Part shown: positions 1-8,440 of the stretch, piece after piece
How positions within the stretch are numbered: position 1 is the first letter of the stretch
Layout: every line of letters begins with the position of its first letter
Source: Specibacter cremeus
GTDB lineage: Bacteria > Actinomycetota > Actinomycetes > Actinomycetales > Micrococcaceae
Assembly (NCBI RefSeq): GCF_003946885.1
Contig: NZ_RWKQ01000004.1
Span: 45,660 to 109,659 of the forward strand
Reading direction: 5' to 3'
DNA: 64,000 bases
Position numbers and translations under genes: made by a program
The notes under the pieces: generated by a model
Told to the model about the DNA's origin: nothing
Seen by the model: the letters and a program-made list of their open reading frames with translations, nothing else
The model's database searches: none

Positions 1-447
1 GACGACGTCGTCCACGTCGTTGTCACGCAGCCATTCGTCCAGGCTGATGGCCGGTTCGTCGTTCTGGGCGTCCTCCCCGGGCTTCCGCTCACCCACGGGG
101 ACCTCGTCCGCGGGGGCCAGCAACCCGTCGAAACCGGAATAGGCGGCATCGTAGCGTCCCTTGCGGAAGTACGCGTCGATGCTCTCGGTGTCCAGGTTCG
201 GGTGCAGTGCCGCGCCCTTCGTGCCGGCGACGCAGTGCACGGGCCAGCTGTCCACGAAGTCGGGGGTGTCGGAGAAGTGGCCGCCCGGGTCGACGTGCCA
301 GTCCTGCGTGGCCGCCACGACGTCGTACCGGGAGGTTTCCAGCAGTTCGCTGATCTCCGCGGCGAGCGCGGCCCCGCCCTCGACGGCCAGCGAGCCGCCC
401 TCGCAGAAGTCGTTCTGGACGTCGACGATGATGAGTGCTTTTCCCAT
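1..447 (-). CDS. pncA: Nicotinamidase (partial, C-terminus beyond the window)
   Basis: Isochorismatase-fold amidase that converts nicotinamide to nicotinate in NAD salvage. The visible 149 codons begin MGKALIIVDVQNDFCEGG, which carries the family's catalytic Asp (Asp9). A QDWH segment and a CVAGTKGAALHP segment follow. The nucleophilic Cys motif expected near residue 150-160 lies outside the window, so catalytic completeness cannot be judged. The ATG at 447 is preceded by AGGAAGG on the minus strand. It lies 18 nt downstream of pncB on the same strand, so the two salvage steps (nicotinamide to nicotinate to NaMN) are probably co-transcribed from the pncB promoter. Confidence 0.9.
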   Translation of the reverse strand, partial: MGKALIIVDVQNDFCEGGSLAVEGGAALAAEISELLETSRYDVVAATQDWHVDPGGHFSDTPDFVDSWPVHCVAGTKGAALHPNLDTESIDAYFRKGRYDAAYSGFDGLLAPADEVPVGERKPGEDAQNDEPAISLDEWLRDNDVDDVV

Positions 448-465
448 GGTGGTGCCTTCCTGTGA

Positions 466-1818
466 CTACTTTGCCGGCGCTGGGCTGGTGACGTTGTCCT
501 CGTATTCGGTCGGGATGACCGGTTCGCCGCGCTGGAGCCGGCGCGCGGCACCGGGCAGTTCGGCCATGGCGGCCGCGTGCTGGGCGGTGGCCCGGGCCAC
601 ACCCTCCGGTCCCGTCCAACCGGGCGCCAGCACGCCGTCGTGCACGAACTGGTGCAGCAGCGGCCGGTCATTGCCGTCGTTGCCGGGCGCGTGGCCGATG
701 CCGACGACCTCGGCGGTGGCGATGCCGCGCGCGTTCAGCCGGCGCATGGCCACCTTGCGGCCGCCGACGCTGACCTTGTTCTTCGCGGCCTTGGCGACGG
801 ACACGAACTCGCCGTCGTCGCCCTCGCGCGCCACCAGTTTGTAGACCATCGACGCCGTGGGCGCGCCGGAGCCGGTGACGAGGGATGTGCCCACGCCGTA
901 GGAATCCACGGGGGCGGCGGCCAGCGCGGCGATGGCGAATTCGTCGAGGTCGCTGGTGACCGTGATGCGCGTGTTCGTGTTGCCGAGCGCATCCAACTGG
1001 GCGCGGACCTCGTGCGCCTGGGCCAACAGGTCGCCGGAGTCCAGACGCACACCGCCGAGGGCGGCTCCGGCGACGTCCACGGCCAGCCGGACGGCATTTT
1101 CCACGTCGTAGGTGTCCACGAGCAGGGTGGTGCCGGAGCCCAGCGACTCGACCTGGGCGCGGAACGCCTCCGCCTCCGTGTCGTGCAACAGCGTGAACGA
1201 GTGCGCGGCCGTGCCCAGGGTCGGCACCCCGTAGCGCAACCCGGCCTCCAGGTTGGACGTGCCAGCGAACCCGGCGATGACGGCGGCCCGGGACGCGGCC
1301 ACGGCGGACTCCTCGTGCGTGCGCCGCGAGCCCATCTCGATGCAGGGTCGACCGCCGGCGGCGCCGATCATGCGGGACGCGGCCGAGGCGATGGCGGAAT
1401 CATGGTTGAGGACCGAGAGCACGTACGTCTCCAGCATGCAGGCCTCGGCGAACGTGGACTCGACCGTCAGGATGGGGGAGTTGGGGAAGTAGACGTCGCC
1501 CTCGGCGTAGCCGTGGATGTTGCCGCTGAACCGGAAACCGGCCAACCAGTCCAGCGTCTCGTCGTTGACCACGCGCTTGCGTGCCAGGAAATCCAGTTCG
1601 TCGGGACCGAACCGGAAGTGTTCCAGGCCCTCGAGCAGGCGCCCCGTGCCGCCGACCACCCCGTATCGCCGGCCGTCGGGCAGGCGCCGGGCGAACGCCT
1701 CGAACACGCTGCGCCGATGTGCCGCGCCCGAGTGCAGGGCCGCCTCCAGCATGGTCAGCTCATAGTGGTCCGTGAACAGGGACGCGCGGGGGTGGCCCCA
1801 GGTGGATGACGTGGTCAC
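466..1818 (-). CDS. pncB: Nicotinate phosphoribosyltransferase
   Basis: Joins nicotinate to PRPP to give nicotinate mononucleotide (Preiss-Handler pathway). The 450-aa length fits the family. Visible landmarks are an N-terminal TDHYELTM motif (residues 16-23), EMGSRRTHEE (161-170), GTAAHSF with the likely phosphorylatable His206, RLDSGD (258-263) and the phosphate-binding GVGTSLVTGSG (about 308-318). The start is a GTG at 1818 with no Shine-Dalgarno sequence. A -10 hexamer ends 7 nt upstream, so the transcript is probably leaderless. It leads the pncB-pncA unit and is divergent from clpS across only 38 bp. Confidence 0.93.
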   Translation of the reverse strand: MTTSSTWGHPRASLFTDHYELTMLEAALHSGAAHRRSVFEAFARRLPDGRRYGVVGGTGRLLEGLEHFRFGPDELDFLARKRVVNDETLDWLAGFRFSGNIHGYAEGDVYFPNSPILTVESTFAEACMLETYVLSVLNHDSAIASAASRMIGAAGGRPCIEMGSRRTHEESAVAASRAAVIAGFAGTSNLEAGLRYGVPTLGTAAHSFTLLHDTEAEAFRAQVESLGSGTTLLVDTYDVENAVRLAVDVAGAALGGVRLDSGDLLAQAHEVRAQLDALGNTNTRITVTSDLDEFAIAALAAAPVDSYGVGTSLVTGSGAPTASMVYKLVAREGDDGEFVSVAKAAKNKVSVGGRKVAMRRLNARGIATAEVVGIGHAPGNDGNDRPLLHQFVHDGVLAPGWTGPEGVARATAQHAAAMAELPGAARRLQRGEPVIPTEYEDNVTSPAPAK

Positions 1819-1825
1819 GAAATTT

Positions 1826-1850
1826 ACTCTAGTGTGCCCCGCACTAGAAT
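1826..1850. promoter_or_regulatory. Overlapping divergent leaderless promoters of pncB and clpS
   Basis: On the minus strand TAGAGT (1826-1831) ends 7 nt before the pncB GTG. On the plus strand TAGAAT (1845-1850) ends 6 nt before the clpS ATG. Both gaps are what leaderless actinobacterial promoters show. The two -10 boxes sit inside an inverted repeat, TCTAGTG-N7-CACTAGA (1828-1848). Each -35 would therefore lie inside or beyond the other promoter. Confidence 0.6.
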
Positions 1851-1856
1851 GGACAC

Positions 1857-2162
1857 ATGAGTGTCAGTACCCTCCCGGCGGCCGACCGGGATCTTTCCAC
1901 CCATGAACACCACGCCCCGGAGATCCCCTGGGAACTGGTCGTGTGGAACGATCCCGTGAACCTGATGAGCTACGTGAGCTACGTCTTCCAGTCCTACTTC
2001 GGGTACTCGGAACAGCGTGCCGCCACGCTCATGCTGCAGGTGCACCGCGAGGGCAAGTCCGCCGTCGCGCATGGCAGCAAGGAGAAGATGGAGGCCCACG
2101 CGGTCGCCATGCACGGGTTCGGGCTGTGGGCCACGGTGCAGAAGGGCGGACTGGGTGGCTAA
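1857..2162 (+). CDS. clpS: ATP-dependent Clp protease adaptor ClpS
   Basis: A 101-aa N-degron adaptor that delivers N-end-rule substrates to the ClpA/ClpC chaperone. The core begins at about residue 24 with PWELVVWNDPVNLMSYV, which contains the conserved NDPVN segment. It continues through the MLQVHREGKSAVAHGSKEKME helix region that lines the N-degron pocket. The unstructured N-terminus is short. Its stop overlaps the DUF2017 gene start, a pairing common in actinobacteria. There is no ribosome binding site, and TAGAAT ends 6 nt before the ATG, so translation is probably leaderless. Confidence 0.95.
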   Translation: MSVSTLPAADRDLSTHEHHAPEIPWELVVWNDPVNLMSYVSYVFQSYFGYSEQRAATLMLQVHREGKSAVAHGSKEKMEAHAVAMHGFGLWATVQKGGLGG

Positions 2163-2721
2163 GGCGTTCACGTCCGGCCGGCGCGGGATCACCGGCCACC
2201 TGGAACGGGCCGAGCGGGAGCTGTTGCGCAACCTGTTCGCCGACCTCATCGGCATGCTGGAGCCGCAGACGCCGGCCGACGCCGACCCGCTGGCGGCGCT
2301 GATCGGGCTCGACCTCGACGTCCAGGCGCCCACCGATCCGGCGCTGCGCCGGCTGCTGCCGGATGTGGTGAGGGACGACGCCGGTGCCGCCCTTGAGTTT
2401 CGACAGCTCACCGAACGCTCGCTGCGCGAAAGCAAGGTCGGGGCGTTGCGGGCCGCGTCCCTGGACCTCGAGTCGGAGAAGATCGTGCTGGACGCCGAGC
2501 ACGCGAAGCTGTGGTCGATGGCGCTCAACGACGTGCGCCTGGTGCTCGCCGAACGGCTTGCCATCAAGGACGAGGAGGACGCCGACCGGGTGCACGGGGT
2601 GACCGACTGGTCGAAGGCCGACGACGTGGAGAGCTACCTGTCCCTGGTGTACAACTTCATCACGTGGCTGCAGGAATCGATCGTCCAGGCCATGCTGCAC
2701 GAGCTCAACACGGCCAAGTGA
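2155..2721 (+). CDS. DUF2017 family protein
   Basis: A 188-aa soluble, mostly helical protein of unknown function. The GTG at 2155 overlaps the end of clpS by 8 bp, which supports this start and translational coupling. The sequence shows an ERAERELLRNLFADL helix near the N-terminus and a C-terminal DVESYLSLVYNFITWLQ segment, matching the DUF2017 family recalled as the standard neighbour of clpS in actinobacteria. A role in ClpS/Clp proteolysis is inferred from context only. Confidence 0.85.
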   Translation: MAKAFTSGRRGITGHLERAERELLRNLFADLIGMLEPQTPADADPLAALIGLDLDVQAPTDPALRRLLPDVVRDDAGAALEFRQLTERSLRESKVGALRAASLDLESEKIVLDAEHAKLWSMALNDVRLVLAERLAIKDEEDADRVHGVTDWSKADDVESYLSLVYNFITWLQESIVQAMLHELNTAK

Positions 2722-2809
2722 GGTGGGCGGCCGGCACCGTCCGATGTGACAAATCCGACTGTGACCAGGCCCACGAGGCCGCGAGTTCACCCGCCCGGCC
2801 GAAACCATC

Positions 2810-2815
2810 TATCCT
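2810..2815 (+). promoter_or_regulatory. Putative -10 box of murI
   Basis: TATCCT lies 9 nt upstream of the murI ATG at 2825, and no Shine-Dalgarno sequence is visible. The transcript would start within a few bases of the start codon. Confidence 0.4.
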
Positions 2816-2824
2816 GAGACGATC

Positions 2825-3838
2825 ATGAGCTCTTCCCCTGTCGATCCAACGCAGCCGGCGACCCGGCCCGTCCCCGGGCCTGGCGCGGACGACATGTCCG
2901 TGCGACCCATCGGCATCTTCGACTCGGGCGTGGGCGGGCTGACCGTGGCCCGGTCCGTGATCGACCAGCTGCCGAACGAATCCATCCTGTATGTGGGCGA
3001 CACCGCCAACGGTCCGTATGGCCCGCTACCCATCGCCGAGGTGCGCGCCAATGCCCTCGGCGTCATGGATGAGCTGGTGGACTCCGGCGTGAAGCTGCTC
3101 GTCATCGCCTGCAATACCGCCTCGTCGGCCGTGCTGCGTGACGCCCGGGAACGGTACACGGCCCGCCACGGGATCCCCGTCATCGAGGTGATCCAGCCGG
3201 CCGTCCGGCGCGCCGTCGCCGCGACGCGCACGGGCCGGGTCGGGGTCATCGGCACGGTCGCCACGGTGGGGTCGCGTGCCTACGAGGACACGTTCGCGGC
3301 GGCGCCGGACCTGCGCATCACCTCGGCCGCGTGCCCCGACTTCGTGCGCTTCGTCGAATCCGGCGTCACGGCCGGGCCCGAGCTGCTGTCCACGGCCGAG
3401 ATGTACCTGGCGCCATTGAAGGGCGCCGGCGTGGACACGCTCGTGCTGGGCTGCACGCACTATCCGCTGCTCACCGGCGTGATTTCCTACGTCATGGGGG
3501 ACTCGGTGACGCTGGTGTCCAGTGCCGAGGAGACGGCCAAGGACGTGTACCGGGCGCTGGTCAGCCACGACCTCGAACGCGTCACCGACGAACCGCCCAC
3601 GCACAACTTCCTGTCCACGGGCGACGCCGAAAGCTTCGGCGTGCTCGCCCGCCGCTTCCTGGGGCCGGAGGTGCGCGGCGTGGAGCAGGTCACGCACGTC
3701 GCCGCGCACTACCCGACCGGGTCGATGGCCCGGATCACCCCGGACATGGTCGCGGCCGCCCGGTCCGGGGCCGGCGCGCCGCGGATCTCGAATTTCGTGC
3801 TCAACGGGACGGGCACCGCCATGGGGGAGCGCGCATGA
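2825..3838 (+). CDS. murI: Glutamate racemase
   Basis: Interconverts L- and D-glutamate, supplying D-Glu for peptidoglycan. The motif [12 protein letters not shown] (residues 29-40) gives the first catalytic Asp region. The two catalytic cysteines are Cys96 in ACNTASS and Cys210 in GCTHYPLL. At 337 aa it is longer than the usual roughly 270, because about 23 residues precede [12 protein letters not shown]. An internal ATG at 2894 is an alternative start, but the -10 placement favours 2825. It overlaps the next gene by the ATGA tetranucleotide. Confidence 0.95.
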   Translation: MSSSPVDPTQPATRPVPGPGADDMSVRPIGIFDSGVGGLTVARSVIDQLPNESILYVGDTANGPYGPLPIAEVRANALGVMDELVDSGVKLLVIACNTASSAVLRDARERYTARHGIPVIEVIQPAVRRAVAATRTGRVGVIGTVATVGSRAYEDTFAAAPDLRITSAACPDFVRFVESGVTAGPELLSTAEMYLAPLKGAGVDTLVLGCTHYPLLTGVISYVMGDSVTLVSSAEETAKDVYRALVSHDLERVTDEPPTHNFLSTGDAESFGVLARRFLGPEVRGVEQVTHVAAHYPTGSMARITPDMVAAARSGAGAPRISNFVLNGTGTAMGERA

Positions 3839-4716
3839 AACTGACCATCATCGGTTGCACGGGGTCATTCCCCGGGCCGGGGTCGCCGGCGTCGTGTTAC
3901 CTGCTGACGGCGCACGACGGTGACCGCACGTGGAGGATCCTGCTGGACCTGGGCAGCGGCGCGCTGGGCGTGTTGCAGCGGTACACGGACATCAAGGACC
4001 TGGACGGGATCTTCATCTCCCACCTGCACCCGGACCACTGCATGGACCTGTGCGGCATGCACGTGGCCATCCGTTGGGACCCGGAGGGGTGGGGCCGGGA
4101 CCGGATGCTCGTCTGGGGTCCGGCGGCCACGGCCGACCGCATGGCCACGGCGTATGGGCTGCCGCTGGATCCGGGCATGCACGCGGACTTCGATTTCCGG
4201 TCCTGGGTGCCCCGCGAACCGGTCACGATCGGCCCGTTCCGCATTACCCCCTTTCCGGTGCGCCACCCCATCGAGGAGTCGTACGCCCTGCGCGTGGAGG
4301 CGGTCGAACCGCTCGCGGACGGCGGCGCGCGCACGTCCGTGCTGGCCTACTCCGGTGACACGGACTCGTGCGACGAGTTGATCGAATCGGCCCTGGGCGC
4401 GGACATGTTCCTGTGCGAGGCGGCGTTCCAGGAGGGGCGCGACGACGCCATCGAGGGGGTCCACCTGACGGGTAAGCGCGCCGGGGAGGCGGCGCGGGCC
4501 GCCGCCGTCGACCGTCTCCTGCTCACCCACGTACCGGTCTGGACCGACATCAACACGGTGGTGTCGGAGGCGAAGGCGGCGTACGACGGCGGCATCGCCG
4601 TCGCCGTCTCCGGCGTCACCTACGGCGTGTGGTCCGGCGACCAGCTGGGTACGCCGAAGTCGCTGCCGACGGCGCCCGTGTCCCTCATCCGCCCGGCGCA
4701 GGAGCGCCGCTCGTAG
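3835..4716 (+). CDS. MBL-fold metallo-hydrolase (RNase Z-like)
   Basis: A 293-aa metallo-beta-lactamase-fold enzyme with the binuclear metal motif HLHPDH (residues 63-68) and the later SGDT and LTHV segments expected of the fold. It starts [20 protein letters not shown], typical of the cyclic-nucleotide-phosphodiesterase/RNase Z-like branch. The ATG overlaps the murI stop, so it is co-translated with murI. Actinobacteria often keep an MBL gene next to murI and rph. The substrate is not known from sequence. Confidence 0.85.
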   Translation: MKLTIIGCTGSFPGPGSPASCYLLTAHDGDRTWRILLDLGSGALGVLQRYTDIKDLDGIFISHLHPDHCMDLCGMHVAIRWDPEGWGRDRMLVWGPAATADRMATAYGLPLDPGMHADFDFRSWVPREPVTIGPFRITPFPVRHPIEESYALRVEAVEPLADGGARTSVLAYSGDTDSCDELIESALGADMFLCEAAFQEGRDDAIEGVHLTGKRAGEAARAAAVDRLLLTHVPVWTDINTVVSEAKAAYDGGIAVAVSGVTYGVWSGDQLGTPKSLPTAPVSLIRPAQERRS

Positions 4717-4725
4717 CGTGCCTCC

Positions 4726-5637
4726 TCAGGGACCCGTGTAGGACACCTTGAATGAGTCCGTGTCGGCCTCGAAGGTGGGTGCCGAGATGACCGTGGTGCC
4801 GTCGTCGGCCACCATCGAGATGGGCGTCCCCAACCCGATCGGGAAAGTGCCGCCATTGGCGGAGTAGGCTGTCGTGTCGTCGAAGAAGACCTCGCCGTAG
4901 CGGGGCAGTTCGGCCAGTGCGCCGTTGACGCCCGGGCGCTCCACGACCGCCTCCGCGCAGTTGCCCACCAGCGTGGTCCCGGCCGGAGCGGTGAAGGAGA
5001 AGCTGGTGTACTGCATCGACGTCAGGTTGCCGAAGCTGACGAAGCAGTCGGTCGAATCCGTCGCGCAGATCAGCAGCGACACCACGTCCCCGGGGACGAT
5101 GGGGAAGTTGTTGATCCCGATCGAGAAGTTGGGGAACCACTCGAACCAGGCGTAGCAAGTGCCGTCCGAATCGGTTTCCGTGCCGGCCTGCATGACGTCG
5201 TTCGACCCGTCGCCGTCCAGGCCGAGCCAGGCCGAGGAGTACTCGGTGCCGTTGAAGTTGGGGGTGGCGTACGCGTGCGGGACGGACCACGAGCCGAACA
5301 TCCACGTGAACGTGTCGCCGGCGCCGATGAACAGGACCGATCCGGACCAGTTCGAGGAGGTCGCGTTGACCTGGCCCTGCGTGCCGGGGGCGGTGCGCGC
5401 GTTGGGCCGCTGGCGGTGCTCCAGTGCGTTGAACTGCGGCTCGATGTGCTCGAAGCCGCCGTACTGGCCCATCGCCTTCACCCACCTGGCCGAAGCGTGC
5501 GGGCTCGCGACCGGGTCGGGGCGGCGCGGGAAACCGTGGCGCTCCAGCTCCTCCGTGGAGGCCTGCAACGGGTCGAAACCGGCCGGGGGCAGCGGGTACG
5601 TGTGGACATCGACGGAACCGAACGTGTGCTTGGACAT
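4726..5637 (-). CDS. G1-family (eqolisin) glutamic peptidase homologue
   Basis: A 303-aa predicted peptidase related to fungal scytalidoglutamic peptidase. After about 93 N-terminal residues the catalytic domain opens with SSNWSG. It then shows SAWLGLDGDGSNDVMQAG with the catalytic Gln150, WFEWFPN (Glu166), and NCAEAVVERP, whose Glu233 aligns with the catalytic Glu136 of the fungal enzyme. Both members of the Gln/Glu dyad are therefore present. The ATG at 5637 is chosen because GAGGAG lies 7 nt upstream. It has no signal peptide or Tat motif, odd for a family known mainly as secreted acid proteases. It is convergent with the murI unit, with 9 bp between. Confidence 0.85.
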   Translation of the reverse strand: MSKHTFGSVDVHTYPLPPAGFDPLQASTEELERHGFPRRPDPVASPHASARWVKAMGQYGGFEHIEPQFNALEHRQRPNARTAPGTQGQVNATSSNWSGSVLFIGAGDTFTWMFGSWSVPHAYATPNFNGTEYSSAWLGLDGDGSNDVMQAGTETDSDGTCYAWFEWFPNFSIGINNFPIVPGDVVSLLICATDSTDCFVSFGNLTSMQYTSFSFTAPAGTTLVGNCAEAVVERPGVNGALAELPRYGEVFFDDTTAYSANGGTFPIGLGTPISMVADDGTTVISAPTFEADTDSFKVSYTGP

Positions 5638-6053
5638 GGCGAAACTCCTCGGTAATGCCTGGCAAGACAATGGGATACGGGAAAAGAGGTCGCGAGGCGA
5701 CGGGCGGGGTATGGGACGGTCATGCGGTGACGTCAGGACCTGGCCGCCCGGGCGGCGCGAACCCTGGGGTGGATGCCGGCCAATCCGCGGTGGGTCAAGG
5801 CGCCGCAGCCATGGTGATGATGAGTCGCGAGACCTTCGTCATCCGCCAACCACCCCCTGAGACCGATGCCGGGTGCCGTTCCTGCCACCTGCAGAAACTC
5901 CCTTAACAGTCGGCCGGGGCCGAGCCGGTTGTCAATGGTACCGGAGGGTAGCGGTGCGGTGGATTTGACGCAATTGCACCGGCCCGGATTCGATCCCGCC
6001 CAGCGCCCTCCCCTCTTCGTCCCCGGGGCCCCTCGGCCGCTAGGCTTGTACCC
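5638..6053. other. Intergenic region between the G1 peptidase and rph
   Basis: The 416 bp hold the divergent promoters of the peptidase gene and rph. I see no convincing small gene, RNA gene or long repeat beyond the rph -10 box near the right end. Confidence 0.5.
6041..6046 (+). promoter_or_regulatory. -10 box of leaderless rph
   Basis: TAGGCT ends 7 nt before the rph ATG at 6054, and no ribosome binding site is present. Confidence 0.5.
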
Positions 6054-6800
6054 ATGACATCTGGCGAGACCCAAATCCTGCGCGCCGACGGCCGCACCCC
6101 CGACCAGCTCCGCGACATCAGCATTACCCGTGGCTGGTCCAAGCAGGCGGAGGGCTCGGCGCTGATCGAGTTCGGCAACACGCGCGTGCTGTGCACGGCG
6201 TCGCTGACAGCCGGTGTGCCGCGCTGGCTCAAGGGCGAGGGCACCGGCTGGGTCACGGCCGAATACGCCATGTTGCCGCGCGCCACGAACACCCGCTCGG
6301 ACCGGGAATCCGTCAAGGGCCGTATCGGCGGGCGCACGCATGAGATCTCCCGCCTGATCGGCCGCTCCCTGCGCTCCATCATCGACACGAAGGCGCTCGG
6401 CGAGAACACCATCGTGCTCGACTGCGACGTGCTGCAGGCCGACGGCGGCACCCGGACGGCCGCCATCACGGGCGCCTATGTGGCCCTCGCCGACGCCATC
6501 CGGTACGCCAAGGAACACAAGTTGATCGCGAAGAGCGCCAACCCGCTGATCGATTCCGTCTCTGCCATTTCGGTCGGCATCATCGACGGTGTCCCCATGC
6601 TCGACCTGCCCTATGTGGAGGACGTGCGCGCCGAGACCGACATGAACGTCGTGGTGACCGGTTCGGGCAAGTTCGTCGAGGTGCAGGGCACCGCGGAGGG
6701 TGCGCCGTTCGACCGCGACGAGCTCAACGAGCTGCTCGACCTGGCCCTCATCGGAACGGCCCAGCTGGCGGACATCCAGCGCGAGACCCTGGGCGCCTGA
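6054..6800 (+). CDS. rph: Ribonuclease PH
   Basis: Phosphorolytic 3' to 5' exoribonuclease that trims tRNA 3' ends. At 248 aa it is full length. The N-terminal [16 protein letters not shown] segment, the [18 protein letters not shown] strand and the [20 protein letters not shown] region are classic RNase PH features. The phosphate-binding [13 protein letters not shown] segment and the C-terminal [17 protein letters not shown] motif are also present. It overlaps rdgB by TGATG, forming the rph-rdgB pair seen widely in actinobacteria. Confidence 0.97.
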   Translation: MTSGETQILRADGRTPDQLRDISITRGWSKQAEGSALIEFGNTRVLCTASLTAGVPRWLKGEGTGWVTAEYAMLPRATNTRSDRESVKGRIGGRTHEISRLIGRSLRSIIDTKALGENTIVLDCDVLQADGGTRTAAITGAYVALADAIRYAKEHKLIAKSANPLIDSVSAISVGIIDGVPMLDLPYVEDVRAETDMNVVVTGSGKFVEVQGTAEGAPFDRDELNELLDLALIGTAQLADIQRETLGA

Positions 6801-7420
6801 TGCCCCGGCTGGTGCTGGCCACGCACAACCAGGGCAAGCTGCGCGAACTGCGCGACCTGTTGCGCGGGCAGGTGCCCGGACTTGACGTTGACACGGACGT
6901 GGTCGACGCCGGTGCGCTGGGCGCGCCCGACGTCTTGGAAACCGGGATCACCTTTGCGGAGAACTCCCGCCTGAAGGCGGCCGCCGTGGCGCGGTTTACC
7001 GGCGTGTTGGCGATCGCCGACGATTCCGGACTGGCCGTGGACGTGCTCGGCGGCGCGCCCGGCATCTTCTCGGCCCGCTGGGCCGGACGCCACGGCGACG
7101 ACGCCGCCAACCTGGCCCTGTTGTTGGCGCAGCTGGCCGACATCGCCCCGCGGCACCGCGGCGCCCGGTTCGTGTGCGCGGCCGCGCTGGCCAGCCCGGA
7201 CGGCAGCCTGGACGTCGTGCGGGAGGGGACGCTCGAGGGAACGCTGCTGGAGGCGCCGCGCGGTGACGGCGGCTTCGGCTACGACCCCATCCTCCAACCA
7301 GCAGGGATGGTGCGCAGCTGCGCCGAACTGGCGCCCGGGGAGAAGAACGCCATCAGCCACCGCGGCCACGCGTTCCGGGCACTGCTGCCGCACATCGTCG
7401 CGGCGCTGAAAGACCGCTGA
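6800..7420 (+). CDS. rdgB: Non-canonical purine NTP pyrophosphatase (RdgB/HAM1)
   Basis: Hydrolyses dITP, XTP and ITP to monophosphates and so keeps deaminated purines out of DNA and RNA. The 206-aa protein begins PRLVLATHNQGKLRELRDLL, with the THNxGKxxE-type substrate-binding motif. It carries LAIADDSGLAVD (catalytic Asp region), GDGGFGYDPI and ISHRGHAF near the C-terminus. Translation is coupled to rph through TGATG. It ends next to a repeat and a strong palindromic terminator, convergent with the DedA gene. Confidence 0.95.
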   Translation: MPRLVLATHNQGKLRELRDLLRGQVPGLDVDTDVVDAGALGAPDVLETGITFAENSRLKAAAVARFTGVLAIADDSGLAVDVLGGAPGIFSARWAGRHGDDAANLALLLAQLADIAPRHRGARFVCAAALASPDGSLDVVREGTLEGTLLEAPRGDGGFGYDPILQPAGMVRSCAELAPGEKNAISHRGHAFRALLPHIVAALKDR

Positions 7421-7433
7421 CCGAGCCTGTCGA

Positions 7434-7525
7434 CCGGTGATCGAGCCTGTCGAGATCCTGGTTTCGACAAGCTCAACCACCGGTGATCGAGCCTGTCGAG
7501 ATCCTGGTTTCGACAAGCTCAACCA
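7434..7525. repeat. Two tandem 46-bp copies of an intergenic repeat
   Basis: Copy 1 is 7434-7479 and copy 2 is 7480-7525, identical by eye. Each unit contains an imperfect inverted repeat built on GAGCCTGTCGAGA and TTTCGACAAGCTC, a motif recalled from intergenic repeats of high-GC actinobacteria. A partial third copy (GAGCCTGTCGA) lies just upstream at about 7422. The unit sits between the convergent rdgB and DedA genes. Confidence 0.75.
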
Positions 7526-7526
7526 C

Positions 7527-7574
7527 CGACGACGGCAGGTCACCTTTCGCGCGAAAGGTGACCTGCCGTCGTCG
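7527..7574. terminator. Perfect 48-bp palindrome, probable bidirectional terminator
   Basis: Two 24-bp arms match without a single mismatch about a centre at 7550/7551 (TTTCGC/GCGAAA). The palindrome lies between two convergent genes, immediately after the tandem repeats. As RNA it would form a very stable hairpin for either transcript, followed by only a weak T-run. Confidence 0.7.
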
Positions 7575-7589
7575 TACCTTGGAAAAGTC

Positions 7590-8300
7590 CTAGTCTTGCG
7601 CGGCCTTGCGCCGGCCCAGGAACGCCTTGGCGGCCTCGATGATGAGCGGGATGATCGACAGCAGCACGATCAGGACGAAGATGATGTCCAGGTTCTTCTG
7701 CACCCAGGGGAACCTGTCGCCCAGGATGAAGCCGAGCAGCGTCACGCCGCCGGCCCACAGGACGGCGCCCACGGCATTGAAGATCGCGAAATGCCGCTTG
7801 TTCATGCCCGCCACACCCACGACCACGGGCACGAACGTGCGCACGATCGGCACGAACCGGGCCAGCACCAGTGCCTTGCCGCCGTGCTTCTCGAAGAACG
7901 CATGCGCTTTTTCGACATGTTCGCGCTTGAACAGTTTCGAGTCTGGCTTATTGAAGATGGCCGGGCCGGCCTTCGCGCCGATCAGGTAGCCCACCTGGTT
8001 GCCGATGAACGCGCAGGCGATGAGCAGGATCAGCAGCACGCCGATGTTCACCGGCAGCTTGCCCGTCGAGACGAGCAGCCCGGCCGTGAACAGCAGGGAA
8101 TCGCCGGGCAGGAAGAAGCCGACCAGCAGGCCGGTCTCGGCGAAGATGATCGCACAGGCGATGACCACCACCCAGAAGCCGAGGGCCGGGTTGTCGAGGA
8201 TGTGGATCGGGTCCAGCCACGGGGGCAGCAAGCCCGTCGGGGCCACGCCGTGCCCTACGAGGGCGGGCACGGCAAGGTCACTGAGGGCAGAATGTATCAC
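7590..8300 (-). CDS. DedA/SNARE-associated family membrane protein
   Basis: A 236-aa polytopic protein of the DedA (VTT domain) family, implicated in lipid scrambling and membrane homeostasis. Hydrophobic segments cover about residues 45-65, 75-100, 155-185 and 200-220. The conserved GDSLLFTAG and ARFVPIVRTFVPVVVGVAGM stretches are present, the latter with the family's Arg. The start is a GTG at 8300 without a ribosome binding site; TAACCT ends 6 nt upstream. The C-terminal tail is short and basic. Confidence 0.9.
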   Translation of the reverse strand: MIHSALSDLAVPALVGHGVAPTGLLPPWLDPIHILDNPALGFWVVVIACAIIFAETGLLVGFFLPGDSLLFTAGLLVSTGKLPVNIGVLLILLIACAFIGNQVGYLIGAKAGPAIFNKPDSKLFKREHVEKAHAFFEKHGGKALVLARFVPIVRTFVPVVVGVAGMNKRHFAIFNAVGAVLWAGGVTLLGFILGDRFPWVQKNLDIIFVLIVLLSIIPLIIEAAKAFLGRRKAAQD

Positions 8301-8306
8301 CCATTA

Positions 8307-8312
8307 AGGTTA
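8307..8312 (-). promoter_or_regulatory. -10 box of the leaderless DedA gene
   Basis: The minus strand reads TAACCT, then 6 nt, then the GTG start at 8300. No Shine-Dalgarno sequence is present. Confidence 0.45.
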
Positions 8313-8428
8313 CGGCACCCTCCCCGACCGGTCCTCCGACCAGGGGTGGAGTCCGCTCCGGGAGCGCCGTGTTCCGTGTCACCGTCCGGGGCCCGGGGCC
8401 GCGGCGGATCATCCCGGGAGTCCGGGGG

Positions 8429-8434
8429 TACCCT
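8429..8434 (+). promoter_or_regulatory. -10 box of the leaderless exonuclease-BRCT gene
   Basis: TACCCT ends 6 nt before the GTG start at 8441, and no ribosome binding site is present. Confidence 0.5.
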
Positions 8435-8440
8435 TGATGG

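Noticed and set aside
1828-1848. The inverted repeat TCTAGTG-N7-CACTAGA as an NrtR operator.
   Set aside because: The arms and spacing (GT-N9-AC) differ from the GT-N7-AC palindrome at 25803, and the symmetry is partly explained by two opposed -10 boxes.
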